A DNA stretch of 64,000 nucleotides, taken from positions 125,389,259-125,453,258 of the forward strand of contig NC_089582.1 of assembly GCF_019320115.1 (NCBI RefSeq), written 5' to 3'. Both the position numbers and the translations under genes were made by a program. Origin of the DNA: Miscanthus floridulus. Taxonomy: Eukaryota > Streptophyta > Magnoliopsida > Poales > Poaceae. This document shows, piece by piece, positions 21,200 to 33,400 of this stretch (positions are counted from its first letter, which is position 1; each line of letters starts with the position of its first letter). The notes beneath the pieces were generated by a model. It saw only the letters and a list, made by a program, of their open reading frames with translations. It was not told the origin of the DNA and did not search any database.

Positions 21200-22366
21200 T
21201 ATTAGAAGACAGCAAAAGACAATACAAAAATATTATTCCTATCAAATGACTACGTGGTTGCAGTGGTGTCACTTTTGACAGCAAGTGGAAGCGTCTTACT
21301 AAGCTCTTACCAAGTTCTTACCAACGCAAGCAGTGGGCGGTACAACCGGCGGTTGGTTCGTGATACCTGTGAGGTAGTGGTACCGAGATTGCAAGGCCCT
21401 TTATCTGTACTGATCTAAAGAATTTGTGGAGCTTGGAAGGCAAACAAAGAGTAATATGTATATCTGGCACACAAGTCAGTAACAGAAAGTAATGCTGAAT
21501 TATAGTCCAAAGTACTTGTTCTCGTTGCTGGTCTAAAGTGTTGCAAGTACCAGGTTGTGACAAAAGTATGGTGGATAGCAAGGTGATAGGTATGAGAAAA
21601 ACAAGTATGGTGGATGGAAACAGCAACATAAACAAGGAACCAGACAGCACACGCAAACACAGCTCACTTTGGGCTTCTCTATGTGCTCCTCTAGATATTG
21701 TTCCTCTTTTGCCCCTCTATTTTTTTCTATTTTTTGGGCTGTCGTTGTTTTTTTGGGAAATTTCTACTTTTTTATTTTATTTTTTTTGATATTTTTTCTT
21801 TACTTAGGAGCACAAAAGAAGTAACCACAGAAAATATGAGCTCAAACAAGTGTAAGACGTGGCCTATGGAATTTTCAGAAAACTGAATGAAAATCGACAA
21901 AAACCTTGTGACCACGAAACGAGGATCTTGTGACCACTTTTTGAGCAATCTAAAAATTCCGAACCCCAGCTATGCTGGGGATGGACGGATCTGAAAGTTT
22001 TTTCTAATCGATTTGCATATATGGAACATCAAAAATGGAGTTCGTATGCGAAAACTGGACCAGTTTTAAGAATTGGCTCCGAATTAGAGGACAAAACGGG
22101 AACAATGTGTGCAAAATTGGTCACAACAGCCAAGATTTGTTGGAAACGATGGGGAAAAACACACGAACTGGACTCTAACATGACCTAACCTGCAACAAGA
22201 CCTCGACTAGAACACAAACTCAACACGATGGACTCTGAAACTGAAATATGCAAAGGCTATGGCGTGGAAGGTTCTAGGACAGGAAAAACGAGTATGACAC
22301 TGGACTATGGGACGAATACGAAATACTCAAACTAGGGAATAAAAGTGAACCTGATGGTATACCTTA

Positions 22367-22379
22367 GCTCTGATTACCA
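22367..22379 (-). other. Primer binding site of the gag-only element
   Basis: The minus strand reads TGGTAATCAGAGC, an initiator-Met primer site with one inserted base, starting 2 bases inside the 5' LTR. Confidence 0.75.
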
Positions 22380-22381
22380 CT

Positions 22382-23560
22382 TAATGGAGACGGGGATCCC
22401 GATCTTCCATCAGGTGATGGTAACTATCGTTGTGGTGGAGAATGACACATCGATCCGGCTTCAGATCGAAAGGTCGAACCCTGCAATCTTAGCACCACAG
22501 CTCCTCTGGTTATCAACCAAGTCACGGACTAGGTTGACCTCGTCAATAAGGCTAATCCCTGCCTGTGCAATGAAGAACACAAGAAAGAACAAGAAAGAAC
22601 GCAACCAAATTGCAGATGAAAGATTAATCTCACGAGTTGGGGTCTCACAAACCGATGAACGGCGAAACTATTTCTTGACAGAATAATCTAAGCAAAACCT
22701 GAAACCTAATGATAGCGGCGGCGTATGATTATAAAGGTCTTAGGGTCGTCGCCTACCCTGGATGCGCCCCCTAATGGGCCCAAACACGATACACAACCCA
22801 ACGGACCAAATGAAGATGTCGCAGCACCGTGACAGATTCTGGACGCTGACTTGTTTCGACGATTCCTGTTGATTCTGAAGAGCTTTTGACATGAAACCAC
22901 TTGGACTAGCTTCCTTATCAAATTATTTTCCATCCATATGTGGATCATCGAAAACAGAGTCCGGATGCGTCCTGGGTGACCAGTTTAAGGCAGACTGGTC
23001 CTAGAGGCCGAGGCAGACTCAAACTCGGATTGGACTGGGCCTCTGGCTTGGCTTGGACGTCCTTGCTGGCCTCCTAAGGTGGTGGTCAAGGAGGAGGATG
23101 TCCAAGGCCATCTCTTAGGCGTTCTCCATCTTCTTGGGGCATGCTCCAACTTGGGCCTGGGTCCCAAAGATGTCTAACAAGCCCATGACGATAGTGTAGC
23201 TCCTGCCAGAAATAGTGATAGAATATATTGGTGATTTGAAGGCCTTGCCGACGTGATATTGAGATGGGACCAGATCTATTTGAAAGCTTATCAAACAAGC
23301 TTTCCATCAAGTGCTCATTGACCTCGATCGCACTCCGGATGGCTGAGTTATGGCCTTCCCAATGAAGCACTGTCGAGCTGTCGATGAACCGAAAATTCAA
23401 CTTTGATGAACTTGCACGTTGAGACATATTTGTACCTACATTCAAATAACGACATGTACATGTGGAACCAAGTAAATTGTACCAAAAATCACTATGCAAA
23501 TGTAGGAATGAGCTCACCTTATAAACAAGGGTCGTATCCGATGGTGTCATGTCCTCATCA
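22382..23560 (-). repeat. 5' LTR of the gag-only element
   Basis: This 1179-bp LTR pairs with 18933-20112 and is followed by the right-hand TSD atatc (23561-23565). It carries the second version of the 154-codon ORF at 23086-23550. Confidence 0.92.
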
Positions 23561-23565
23561 ATATC

Positions 23566-24425
23566 TCATTTTGTGGACTAGATATATGTGGTTTTTTATG
23601 GTGGATTTTTTTATTTGTAAGCCATTTAAGCTCAAAATCACTTTAAAGTTTGCATATTTTGATGAAGGAAGGTTAAAGTAGTTATTCAAAACTAGTATTC
23701 AGCTTTCATTTCTTGCATGCATAGTACACTTCATGGTTTAGAGATATAGAGAATTTTAGAGTTTTTTTAATTTTATTTGTTTATAAAATGAGAAATTTAT
23801 ATTATATTAAAAATAAGTATTGAGAGTAGATGGCAACTGCTTCCGGGTCCTCGGCCCCTCATCGTGTTCCAAAGCGACTGAGGCTGGACCTCCCTCTCAT
23901 TGCATGCAGCAAGTGTGAGGAGAATGCAAGTGGGTTTCATTCAACTCCTTCAAACTTAATGCACAAGCATAAAATAAAATGCAGAATAATAGAAGTTATG
24001 CACCGGGGCTTACCTAGGTAAGATATAACTAAAAGTTAGCATTTCATCATGGCGACATGATCACCAAGGCACCATCTTTTCTGCTACTCCGGTCGTCTCC
24101 ATGGTCCATCGTAGTTCCTATTATGATATACGTGGATGCAACACATAGATGTAAATAATCAACGATAGCCGAAACTTTTAGAATTTCGATTACGCCTCGC
24201 AAGCTAATGAGATAGCACTAATGTGCTAGTCTACGTATCCACATCGTCAAGTAAGGCTCATTCCCGGAAAATGCTTTCGTTCTACAAACCCACAATTATT
24301 TTTGATATTTGATTGATTAAATATATATATTTTTGTACTAGGGCTCATTTAGTTACCTTAACAACTAATTCCTATCGAGCTACAAAAATTACGATGAGCA
24401 CCTAATATTGCTAGGACTCTATTGT
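23566..24425 (+). other. CACTA interior resumed, with a small GRF-like ORF
   Basis: This segment continues the CACTA body after the nested element. An ATG at 23830 opens 63 codons beginning MATASGSSAPHRVPKRLRLD, followed by LPLIACSKCEENASGF. The LPLI-x-C-x-x-C start resembles the GRF-type zinc finger seen in proteins carried by some grass CACTA elements, but the second Cys/His pair is not clear. The frame ends at CTTACCTAGGTAAG, which looks like splice-site sequence. The remaining DNA to 24425 is AT-rich and unassigned. The last five bases (attgt) would be the target site of the next gypsy insertion. Confidence 0.4.
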
Positions 24426-24728
24426 TGTTTACACCAAAATTTGGAAGAAGAACGCGGAAAAACTCGAAGCTTCCAAGATTGCGTCATCAAGCAAATCGAT
24501 TGTGTAAGGGTCGATATCAGCTGATTTTGATGTGGTACTAGAATCGGCTCTCTTCGGATAAAAAAGGCATATAGCACTAATGAACTATGGTTGGCGTCGG
24601 AAAGACATGTCGGACTCTACAAAAATGGAAAGATTAGGGTCCAAGTTATCTTAAGTTAGGAATGTTTTGTTTTATACTAAAGATTGTAATGAGTCGTACT
24701 TGAGTAGGATTCATGCTTAGGTTCCGGG

Positions 24729-24736
24729 TATAAATA
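24729..24736 (+). promoter_or_regulatory. TATA box in the Tat LTR
   Basis: TATAAATA follows GGTTCCGGG and is conserved in the 3' LTR at 39280-39287. Position ~300 bp into the LTR suits a U3/R core promoter. Confidence 0.6.
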
Positions 24737-24819
24737 TTGAACCCCGGCTATTGTAAGAAGGACATCCAATCAATCAATACCAATTACTTTTTTTAGCTTT
24801 ACGCCAACCCTTAGGAGTT

Positions 24820-25865
24820 GGAGCAATGTAGATCTCGGTGAGTTCTTCAATAAGTAGGGCTGCATCGATCCGGCCAACCTCTGGCTTGTTTGTAAGTACC
24901 GTCATGGCTTATACTTCTGTTTGTAAGGCTACATCGGTTAAGTTTGACCTCCACTATGAGCTCTAGTATAAGCTAGTTATTGATTCTTATCTAGTTCAAG
25001 TACGGCTGCATCGATTAAGTTCGACCTCCACTGCTAGAATTAGATTAAGATCAAGTTATCGGCTCTACCTAAGGGTGGCATCCTTTAGGAAGATTCATTA
25101 AGTTATCGATCTTGCTGATGTTCTTATTGTCATTAGTTTCACCAACATCAACCTGCCCTATCGAGATCGATCTAGATCGGCTTCAAATCCTTTTAATATG
25201 TCGTTTATTTTGTTAGAATACGATGTTTCTTACTTTAAGCCACGGGTTATGCTTCATTGGCTGTTCTACTTTAATCTTGATTGTGTATAGTATGCGGTTA
25301 AGGCATGTCTTATCTTGAGGAGGTTTGCTGGCTAGTTAAATCTGGTCTATAGTTCGCTATTATGGCTGTAACGATCTGGTCGATCCCCACTAATGGCACT
25401 TTAGATCGGATGATGCTAGTTGGTAGATTTGTTTTTTATCAGGCGTAACTTTGATTGTTTGCTATGCCTGCATTGGCTAAATAGCCGATCACCCATACTT
25501 TAACGTTCATAGCATGTGTTTCATGACCTTATTAAATGTGAATAGATCCGTTTTCTTTAAAGGTTTAATCTGTTATTTTTATTATGGCTGCCATCGATCC
25601 GGTCAAACCCCACTATTAAAGATAATAGGTTAGATTTGATGAGTTTATAGGTCTACATGTATTGAATAGTTGATTGTTCATATGCTATGAACCTTTTTCT
25701 ACTTGAATCGGCTATTCAGCCGATTCGCCTGAACTTTCACAGATATAGCATGTCTTTCAAAAAACCTATCAATGTATAGATGGTTTTATGGATTCTTCGG
25801 TTTTAGTTTGTTGTTATCTTCATAGCTACCATTGATCCGGTCGAACCTCGCTGTTAATAGTAACA
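24820..25865 (+). repeat. Interspersed short motif repeats inside the Tat LTR
   Basis: A degenerate unit of the form GGCTGCATCGATCCGGTCRAACCYCACT recurs about six times, near 24824, 24923, 25008, 25368, 25585 and 25830. Some copies read CGATTAAGTTCGACCTCCACT. Spacing is irregular. They occur in the R/U5 part of the LTR; a regulatory or packaging role is unknown. Confidence 0.6.
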
Positions 25866-26359
25866 AATTAGATTCAGAGCTTTTGTAGATCCATTTGTAC
25901 TAGACAGTCGATTTGTTCACATGTTATATCATTTCTCGTTAGATTCATCGGCTCAATGTTTTACACTTGTAATATCCATTTAGCTGATGATTTTACTCAC
26001 ATCTACGTGCATTGTACTTGTCATCATAAAATAAACCGCAACCCACGAGCTTTACAGTCCTTAACAGCCGATTTCTTCGCGCATCGGCTGTTTAGTCGAT
26101 TTCTCCCTTCTAGCTGCTCCCGAAGTGGCACACTTAGAACTATCTGGGCAAGACCGGCATGTTCTGCCTTAAATTACTGATAAACTTTCTATCCTTGTCA
26201 ATTGCAGGTCAAATTGACTGGCACGCCCTTGGGAGGAATTCATAGAGTCAACGGGTCCTGCGATTGAAGCCAAGCGGATCTCCAGGCTCATCCTAAGCAG
26301 ATCCATCCAGCTTGCTGTGTGCTAGGCACATCGACACGTTTTTGCACCGACACATGTTC

Positions 26360-26377
26360 TGGCACTCCCGGTGGGAC
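26360..26377 (+). other. Putative primer binding site of the Tat element
   Basis: TGGCACTCCCGGTGGGAC has the TGG start expected of a tRNA-primed site and lies just 3' of the LTR. It is clearly not initiator-Met. I cannot name the tRNA with certainty. Confidence 0.5.
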
Positions 26378-26389
26378 ACCACAATCATC

Positions 26390-28915
26390 ATGGCAACTCA
26401 CAGCAACGGTGACATCCTTATGGTACCATATAAAGACCTACCTGATGAAGATAAAGATGTCATCAACAAAGCTATAGAAGAATTTTAGAACAAGTGTTTG
26501 TTGTCCTACACCAAGACACATCACAATAAAGTTGTTTAGAAATATCCACTACCAAGAGTTTTGTTGCATGGGCAGTCAGATACAGATAAAGCTAAAGATA
26601 GGCATTTCTTCATAGAGGCTGTAAACAAATTTGTTCACGATGCCATATTGAACCATAATATAGTTTTCTTGAACACATTCCACAACACCATGAAAGAGGT
26701 ATTTCATGGATATCCAATTGATTAGGTTGGACCGGTTTACTTCAAGATTCCAAATCCGTCGACTAAGGGGACTAATCAAGCCGGTACAAGACATAAAGAA
26801 GCAGCACTAGCTGGTAATGGTGATGTCTAGGCAATTCAAAGCTCATCTGAGCAAGTTCAAGGTGCTACTACCAATCAGATACAGTATAATCCTGAATCAT
26901 CATGCAGCATGTGCAACAGCCGATGCGGCAAGTTCAGAATCAAATGGTTAATTTTGGCACATCAGACCAAATATCGTTGTCGGCTCAAAAAATAGCACCA
27001 TCATTTCAAAAGATTCGTAGAGATATAGATCCTAACATTTATAACCAGAGACTTCCAGCAGCGAGTCAGCAGAGGACCCAATAGATGGAGATTCCATAAG
27101 GATATCATTAGGGAACAAATTACAACACCCTTCATATGATTCCAAATCTGAGGTATCAAGGTATGCAAAATTTCAACCCACAGATGGGTTAGCAATTGCA
27201 AAGAAATCTAGATTCAAATACTGATGAGTTATTGCTTAGAGTGATCGAGATGATGAAGAATCAGTTCAGTTTGAAACCAAAAGGGCAGACCTTTTTGTAA
27301 AAATGTCCATATCCAGAGTGGTATGATTTGGTCGCTCTTCCTATAAATTATAGGCTCCTAGAGTTTGCTAACTTCATTGGCCAGGATAGCACAAGTATAA
27401 TAGAACATGTCAGTCGGTATCTTTCACAGTTGGGCGAAGCATCCATTGAAGAGGCCCATCGAGTTTCTTTCTTCTCCTTGTCCCTATCAGGACCAGCTTT
27501 TATTTGGTTTTCATTATTATCAATCAATTCCATTGACAATTGGGCTGACCTAGAGAAGTTTTATACATATTTTTATACGGAGATAGGAGAAAAGAAAATT
27601 ACCGAGTTGACGACCATAAGGCAGAGAACTAATGAATCAGGCACCAAGTTTCTTCAGAGATTCTGAGAGACCAGAATTTTGTGCTTCTCATTCAATCTAA
27701 CTGATGATCAGCTAGCTGCTTTGGCCGTTCAAGGAATGTTGCCAATGTGGAGAGAAAAGCTGCTTGGGCAAGAGTTTGACAATTTAGGTCAGTTGGCTTA
27801 ACAAGTGGCAGCACTCAATAGCCAATTTCAGAGTATACACAGAGATACCCGATTCCAAAAGAGCGCCGCAATTGCCAAAGCCTGTAATCCATATTCAGTT
27901 GATGACAGCAATGAGTATGAAGAAGAAGAAGAGATTGCTACAACTGAATGGAATTGGGGGTAAGAAGACAGTAATGGTGCCAAATCCTTCGGGAAAAGGA
28001 GTCAAAGAGAGCTATGATTTTGACATCACAAAATCAGACAAGCTCTTTGATTTCTTGCTTGAGAAGGGACAGATCAAGTTGCCCGCCAATCATGTTATGT
28101 TGCCTCCTGATCAGTTGAAGAATAAGAAGTTCTGCAAGTTTCATAACGCTACTTCTCATTCTACTAATGAGTGTAGAATTTTTCGGCAACAAATATAGAA
28201 GGCTATTCAGCAAGGGAAGCTCAAATTCGATACACCTCGGAAGATGAAAGTTGATGATAATCCTTTCCTAAGAGATCAGAACATGGTTGATGCTAGGTTG
28301 CTCAAAGGAAAGACTAAAGTCCTAACATCAACTAGGGCAAAAGAAACCAGAACCGTTGACCCAAAGATGCAAATATCAGCTGATGAATATAGAGAGATGA
28401 GAAAGTGTTGTGACCAACAGAAGAGCCGATATGAGCAGGGAGAGACATCAAGGGACAGGACAATAAGGACACATGTAACATCTTGGATTTTGTTGAATAA
28501 ATGGCAGAGACAGAAGGAAAAGGATTATTAGCGTTGGCTAGAAGAGAAAGAATACCAGCGTCAACAGGAGAACGGGAGGTATGAAAGAAAGTAAGCTAAA
28601 TCACATAGGAATTGTCCTTTCTTTAGACATTGTTGGAATAATAGTTTGAAGTTGCCTACTAGAAACAATTGCCCTGAGTGCAGTAAGCAATATTGGGAGT
28701 TTAGGCAATCTCAAACCAACCGCCGGTCTATCCATGCTCGAGATAAGTATCATCATAATAATATGGATCATCGCTTAAAAAATAGGAGTGTTCATGATCG
28801 GCTTGGGAAGCGAGTTGTTGATCAAAACTAGGCTGATTATGAAGAAGATAATGAAGAAGAATATGTTTGGCAGGAAGGGCAATGGTGTCCAGGAGATTTG
28901 ACAACAAGCTAGAAA
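26390..28915 (+). pseudogene. Tat element gag, copy 1, degraded
   Basis: The ATG at 26390 begins MATHSNGDILMVPYKDLPDE. The capsid-type region is at 27328-27850 (FANFIGQDSTSIIEHVSRYL, then SLSGPAFIWFSLL). A Cys/His cluster, FCKFHNATSHSTNECRIFRQ, lies at 28132-28191 and resembles the zinc-binding segment of Tat gag proteins. An acidic Glu/Arg-rich linker follows. Stops occur throughout, for example at about 26487, 26538, 26724, 26829, 27082, 27298, 27664, 27800, 28197, 28529 and 28591. There are also frame changes near 26900 and 27950. Most stops are TAG or TAA where Gln fits. Confidence 0.8.
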
Positions 28916-28921
28916 AGAAGG

Positions 28922-29710
28922 GTGCAACGCCTAAGGAACAGAGAGCTAGAACAGGCTCAGGCATCTGGTAGACCTCAAGTGTGGTGTGCTAAACAAACAA
29001 CCTATAGGGGTCAATCATTGGCTAATATTCAAATGACTTTTTTATTGCCGTCAAAATTTAGGGCTCGAGTAGATCAAGAAGTCTATTCAGATTTCGATGA
29101 ATTGGAGTATGAGGAGATAGTTGCCAAGTTGATAGTGATACAACATGCTATATTCGTTAAGCCGGTCAAGCATCGGTACTTGAAGGCTTTATATGTAAAA
29201 GGTTTTATTGATGGGAAGCCGATGAGCAAGATGTTGGTGGATGGAGGTGCTTCTGTCAATCTTTTGCCTTAAACCACTTTTCATAAACTTGGCAAGGGAC
29301 TAGGAGATTTGATTGAGACCGATGTGATGCTTAAGGATTTTGGGGGTAATGCATCTAAGACCAAGAGGGCAATAAATGTCGAATTGACAAACGGAAGTAA
29401 AACTTTGCTCACCATATTCTTTTTCATTGATGGAAAAGGGTCATACAGTTTACTCCTTGGTCGTGATTGGATTCATGCAAATTGTTGTGTACCATCAACC
29501 ATGAATCAATGCTTGATTCAGTGGCATGGAGACAATGTTGATCTAGTTCATGCTGAAGATTCTATAAGTATCACAACAGCTGATCCAATGTATTGGGAGC
29601 TAGAAGACTTTGAGTGTTTTTCTAGCAAGTTATGGGAAGGAGACTTCATTAAAGTCAATGGTGAAAGCCAACATCCGATCCAAGTAGTCAGCTCTAAGAG
29701 TTTGTTTTAA
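28922..29710 (+). pseudogene. Tat element protease region, copy 1
   Basis: The aspartic protease signature appears as KMLVDGGASVNLLP at about 29230-29271, with a TAA right after it. The downstream frame (29309-29710) holds the expected GSYSLLLGRDWIHAN segment at about 29439-29485, which forms the protease core in Tat and related gypsy elements. The Asp of the active site is kept, but the frame is broken. Confidence 0.8.
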
Positions 29711-30455
29711 TGGATAATCCGATAGATGGTACAGATGGTAAACTAGGACAGGGCTTTACGTTGGCCGATGAATTAGAAGAGATAGATATTGGTTCTGGAG
29801 ATAGGCCTAGACCGACATATGTAAGTACTAAGCTGGATCCTGAGTATATGCAAGAGTTGGTGGATTTATTGAAGGAATTTAGAGATTGTTTTGCTTAGGA
29901 ATACTATGAGATGCCTAGTCTAGATCGATCAATTATTGAACATCGATTGCTAATCAAACTTGGATATTAGCCGTTTAAACAAGCCCCAAGGAGGTTTAAC
30001 CCAAATGTTCTTGATGATATAAAAAAGGTGACTGGAAGATTACTAGAAGTGAAATTTATCCGACCGTGCCGATATGCAGAGTGGATATCGAATGTTATTC
30101 CTATGTATAACAAAAATGGGAAGTTGGGAGTTTGCATCGACTTCAGAGATCTGAATAAGGCTACACCCATAGATGGTTATCCAATGCCGATAGCTGATAT
30201 GTTGGTAGATGCAGCAGCCTGGCACAAGGTTATTAGTTTTATGGATGGCAATGCAGGATATAATCAAAATTTTATGGCTGAGGAAGACATAGCAAAAATA
30301 GCTTTTAGGTGCCCTAGCGCAATTGGTTTATTTGAATGGGTTATGATGACCTTTTGTTTGAAGAATGCCGGTGCAACATATCACAGGGCGATGAATTATA
30401 TTTTTCAAAAGTTGATCGGCAGGATTGTTTAAATCTACATTGATGATGTGATGGT
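29710..30455 (+). pseudogene. Tat element reverse transcriptase, first part, copy 1
   Basis: This segment carries the RT fingers and palm: GVCIDFRDLNKATPIDGYP (about 30130-30185), MDGNAGYNQ (30241-30267), then KNAGATYHRAMNYIF and the catalytic YIDD at 30436-30447. The second catalytic-region residue is as expected; the usual Asp-Gly-x-x-Gly-Tyr segment is kept. Stops at 29896, 29968 and 30430 interrupt the frame. Eight bases after the catalytic Asp pair the frame is cut by the solo LTR at 30456. It resumes at 34316. Confidence 0.9.
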
Positions 30456-33400
30456 TGTAACACCCCGGTGTTAGGCCAACATTTAGGCACTGCAAATCAT
30501 GCATATCATGCATCATCAAGCATCCTAATCATACATGCCTAATCATGTAAATAATAACTGAAACACTGCTTCAAAACATACGAAACATGCTCGTGAAACA
30601 TGAATGTTGCATACACTTGTTTAGGGTTGTTTTTGCCCAAAGTATGCTTGCTAGGATTAGTAAAAACATGTTTGGCTATGATTGTAAATCATCTAGAATT
30701 GTTTAGCACAATTTTTGGAGCAAGGTTTGTATTTAAATTATTGCCAAATTTTGCTTTAAAAATAATTCTCCAAAATTAGGGTTTTGAAGTAATATTGAGT
30801 TTAATTTGGTAATCAAAATCTATTTGGAATTTGACTTTGGTCATAAAAGCAAAGTTGTAGATATTGAAAAATGGAACAAATTTCATTTTTACACCAATTT
30901 GTGAAAATACTTTTAAATGGCTCAAAAATGGGAATTTAATTCTGTTTATTTGAGAAATAAAAAGAAATTTTTTTCATTTTCGCTTAACAGGCCGCCGCTC
31001 CGCTTCCTGGCCCACAGCTGAAGCCGGCCTGGCCTGCATCCCCGCCTGCCGCGCGTTTCTCCCTGGCCAGCAGCGCTTCGCTGGCCTAGGCCCACGCCGC
31101 GGCCGCTCCCGCGCGCAGACGTGCCCGCCTTCCCCGCCTGCCCAGCCACCACGCGGCGCCCGTACACCGGCGGCGAGGGGCAGTGCCTGCTCCGACTGGC
31201 CGTGCCCCGCCTTCAAAGCAGTCCGAGCACGCGCATGCCACCCCTCTCCGCCATTTCACTTCACCACCCTCCCTGCCTCTCGCTCCGCAGCAGCAGCGCC
31301 CGCGCTGCCAAGCTCGCCGACGTGCTCTGCCGGCATCGAGCTCCCGCACCACCGCACCATCCCTCGATTCACGCCGCCAGCAGTTCCGCCTCATCAATCT
31401 CCATCGCTTGCGCTCGCTCGTGGCTGTCGTCGTCGAGGTGAGGGCCGAACTTGGCGCCTCCTTCCTCTCCGGCGAGCATGCTGTCGTGGCCACACGGACC
31501 GCCACGCCGTCGAGCCGGCTCCTCTCTACCAGTTGGTGTGGCTCAGCGTGTTGAGCACGCTGGCACCACCCGCGCCACGGAGGGGCTCGCCGCCGGTGAG
31601 CACCGGTCGGTGGAGCACCTCCCCTGCCCTCGGGTCGCTGACCTGCAGGGCCCAGCTGCAGTGGCTGGCGAAGGCCCCGGGTGGCTGGCCAGTGGGTCGG
31701 TTGACCCGCTGGGTCCCGCCTGTCTGTCTCTCTGGCGTGGGTTTTGGGTGAAGAATCGGGTGGATCTAGCAGATTTGAGCATGAAGTTTAAAAGGATTTC
31801 AAAAATGATTTTTCAGATTTCTATTTAAATGCTTTGGAAAATGTTTGTGTACTCCTTTTGGCTCCAAATTTGTTGAAACAAATTTTGTTGTGTTCCTTGT
31901 CACCAGATCTACATGATAAAATTATTGCATGTCATTCTTGATATACTTTTATGTAGAGCTTTATTTAATCCTTGATATTGCTGATAAATTGAAAAATATG
32001 TAGAAAAACCTATAGGCTTCAGAAAAATATGATTCCAAATTTGTTAATCTTCTTATGTAATGTACTTCCTAGGAAAAATATGTGTCATGCATATACTATA
32101 CAAAAATTATGAGGTGTAGTTCAAGTGCCTTTAATGGCTGATTTTTGTTATTTTAGCTAGAGAGCAAACTTTGTATAAAACATGCATGTGATAATTTTTG
32201 TACAGTGATTGTATGCTATGAAGATCATAGGAAAAATGCTAACTCTATTGTTTGACACTTTTCACAGTACAAAGTATTTTCATGTTCATAATTATGCCAT
32301 AGCTTGTTATTTTTGTGTAGGATAATCCACTCATTCAAATACCATGAAAATCTGATAGTAGACTACTTAGGGTAGTACTGTGCTATGGTAATTTTCTAAG
32401 ATTTTTCTAAGCAATAAAAATAGATGTTGCTATTCAAACCTATTATTAATTAGGGTTTAATCAAGTGTTGCTTTATGTGTGATTAAGAAATTAGTGAAGC
32501 TTTGGTGTATCTTTGAAGCATTTAATAAGATGTATTGACTTAACATATTAGTAGTAGAAGAGAATGCAGTAGATGACATGTGCTTGTAGTATATGTTCTT
32601 GGATGATGTTGACTACCTTGCATTCAAGCATATCCCTTGTATTCATCTCATCCGATGCACCGATTGCATAAGCATTTACGCACATTGCATCATACAGGAT
32701 CGTAAACCGAGAACTCAGTCATCATACCCGAGGAGCCTGAGGAGCAGCTCAAGGTGTAGTCGTAGGAAGTGCCCGAAGCCGACGAGGAGGACATTGAGGA
32801 ACTTCCGGAGTGCCCCAATCACCACCCGAGCTCCTTCGAGAGAGGCAAGCCCCGGAGCATTTTTCTCCTAGTTTGCAATTATTAATTAAATGCTTTACTT
32901 TAATTGATGCATTATATTCAGGAGTTGTTTGCAACCGCTGCTGCATTATACCTTATCTACCTTTGTTATACTATATCCTTGTTACCCTGGTATCCGCAGT
33001 CGAGTCAATGCTTAGCTGGCTTAGACCGGTAGAAGTCGGGTGATTTCCTGTCACCTGCGAGCTATAGGTGGTTACCTAGATCTGCTTGGATGACTATGAA
33101 GTCATGGTATAACTAAGTGTTAAATGAAGTTGAGACCGGACGGAGACTTACAGAGTTTTGGACTGTAGTGCTTTCCGTCTGTGTCGATTAAGGACCGACC
33201 GTTGTTGGGCCTCGAGTCATGTTGAACGCATGCCTTACATTTAGCTGGCCGGATAAAGTACCTTCCGACCGTGAAGCTAGGAGATTATTCGGGCCGAGTA
33301 GATTGCCCGCAGCGTACTGTGCCGGAGCAGGTGTGGTAGGACACGGGGGCGAGATGATAAGACCAAAGTGCAGTCGGTCGGCCCCTGGGTACATGTGGTT

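Larger units (their letters stand above)
18933..23560 (-). mobile_element. Non-autonomous gag-only LTR retrotransposon (TR-GAG-like), structurally complete
   Basis: Two LTRs (5' at 22382-23560, 3' at 18933-20112, minus-strand orientation) enclose a 2.27-kb interior. A Met-type primer site, a polypurine tract abutting the 3' LTR, and a perfect 5-bp TSD (atatc at 18928-18932 and 23561-23565) complete it. The interior holds only a gag remnant, with no protease, RT or integrase. That matches the published TR-GAG class. It would need enzymes from a partner gypsy element. It inserted into the CACTA element. LTR termini on the coding strand are TG...TA rather than TG...CA. Confidence 0.88.
18421..24425 (+). 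mobile_element. CACTA (En/Spm, CMC) DNA transposon, left end, with nested retrotransposon
   Basis: The end CACTAGAAGAGAAATGACTT follows the 3-bp candidate target CAG (18418-18420). It is followed by subterminal inverted copies of GGGACTAAAGGT, the diagnostic layout of grass CACTA elements. The element body continues to 18932, is interrupted by the LTR element at 18933-23560, and resumes at 23566. It appears interrupted again by the gypsy element from 24426. The other CACTA end is not in the window. No transposase domain is recognisable in the remaining ~1.4 kb. Confidence 0.8.
24426..26354 (+). repeat. 5' LTR of the Tat element, copy 1
   Basis: The start TGTTTACACC is fixed by alignment to the 3' LTR at 38978. 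The first ~397 bp align closely. The right end is inferred from GACACA just before the primer site, because the 3' LTR is truncated by a later insertion. The LTR is AT-rich and contains repeated motifs (next entry). Confidence 0.75.

Noticed and set aside
21698..21886. Phe/Leu-rich small ORF as a membrane protein
   Set aside because: It comes from a T-rich tract in the leader of the gag-only element, on the antisense strand.
30946..31828. Cluster of overlapping ORFs in the solo LTR (repeated at 51911-52793)
   Set aside because: Frames on both strands overlap within a CpG-rich island, are Ala/Arg/Pro-rich, and lie wholly inside a non-coding LTR.
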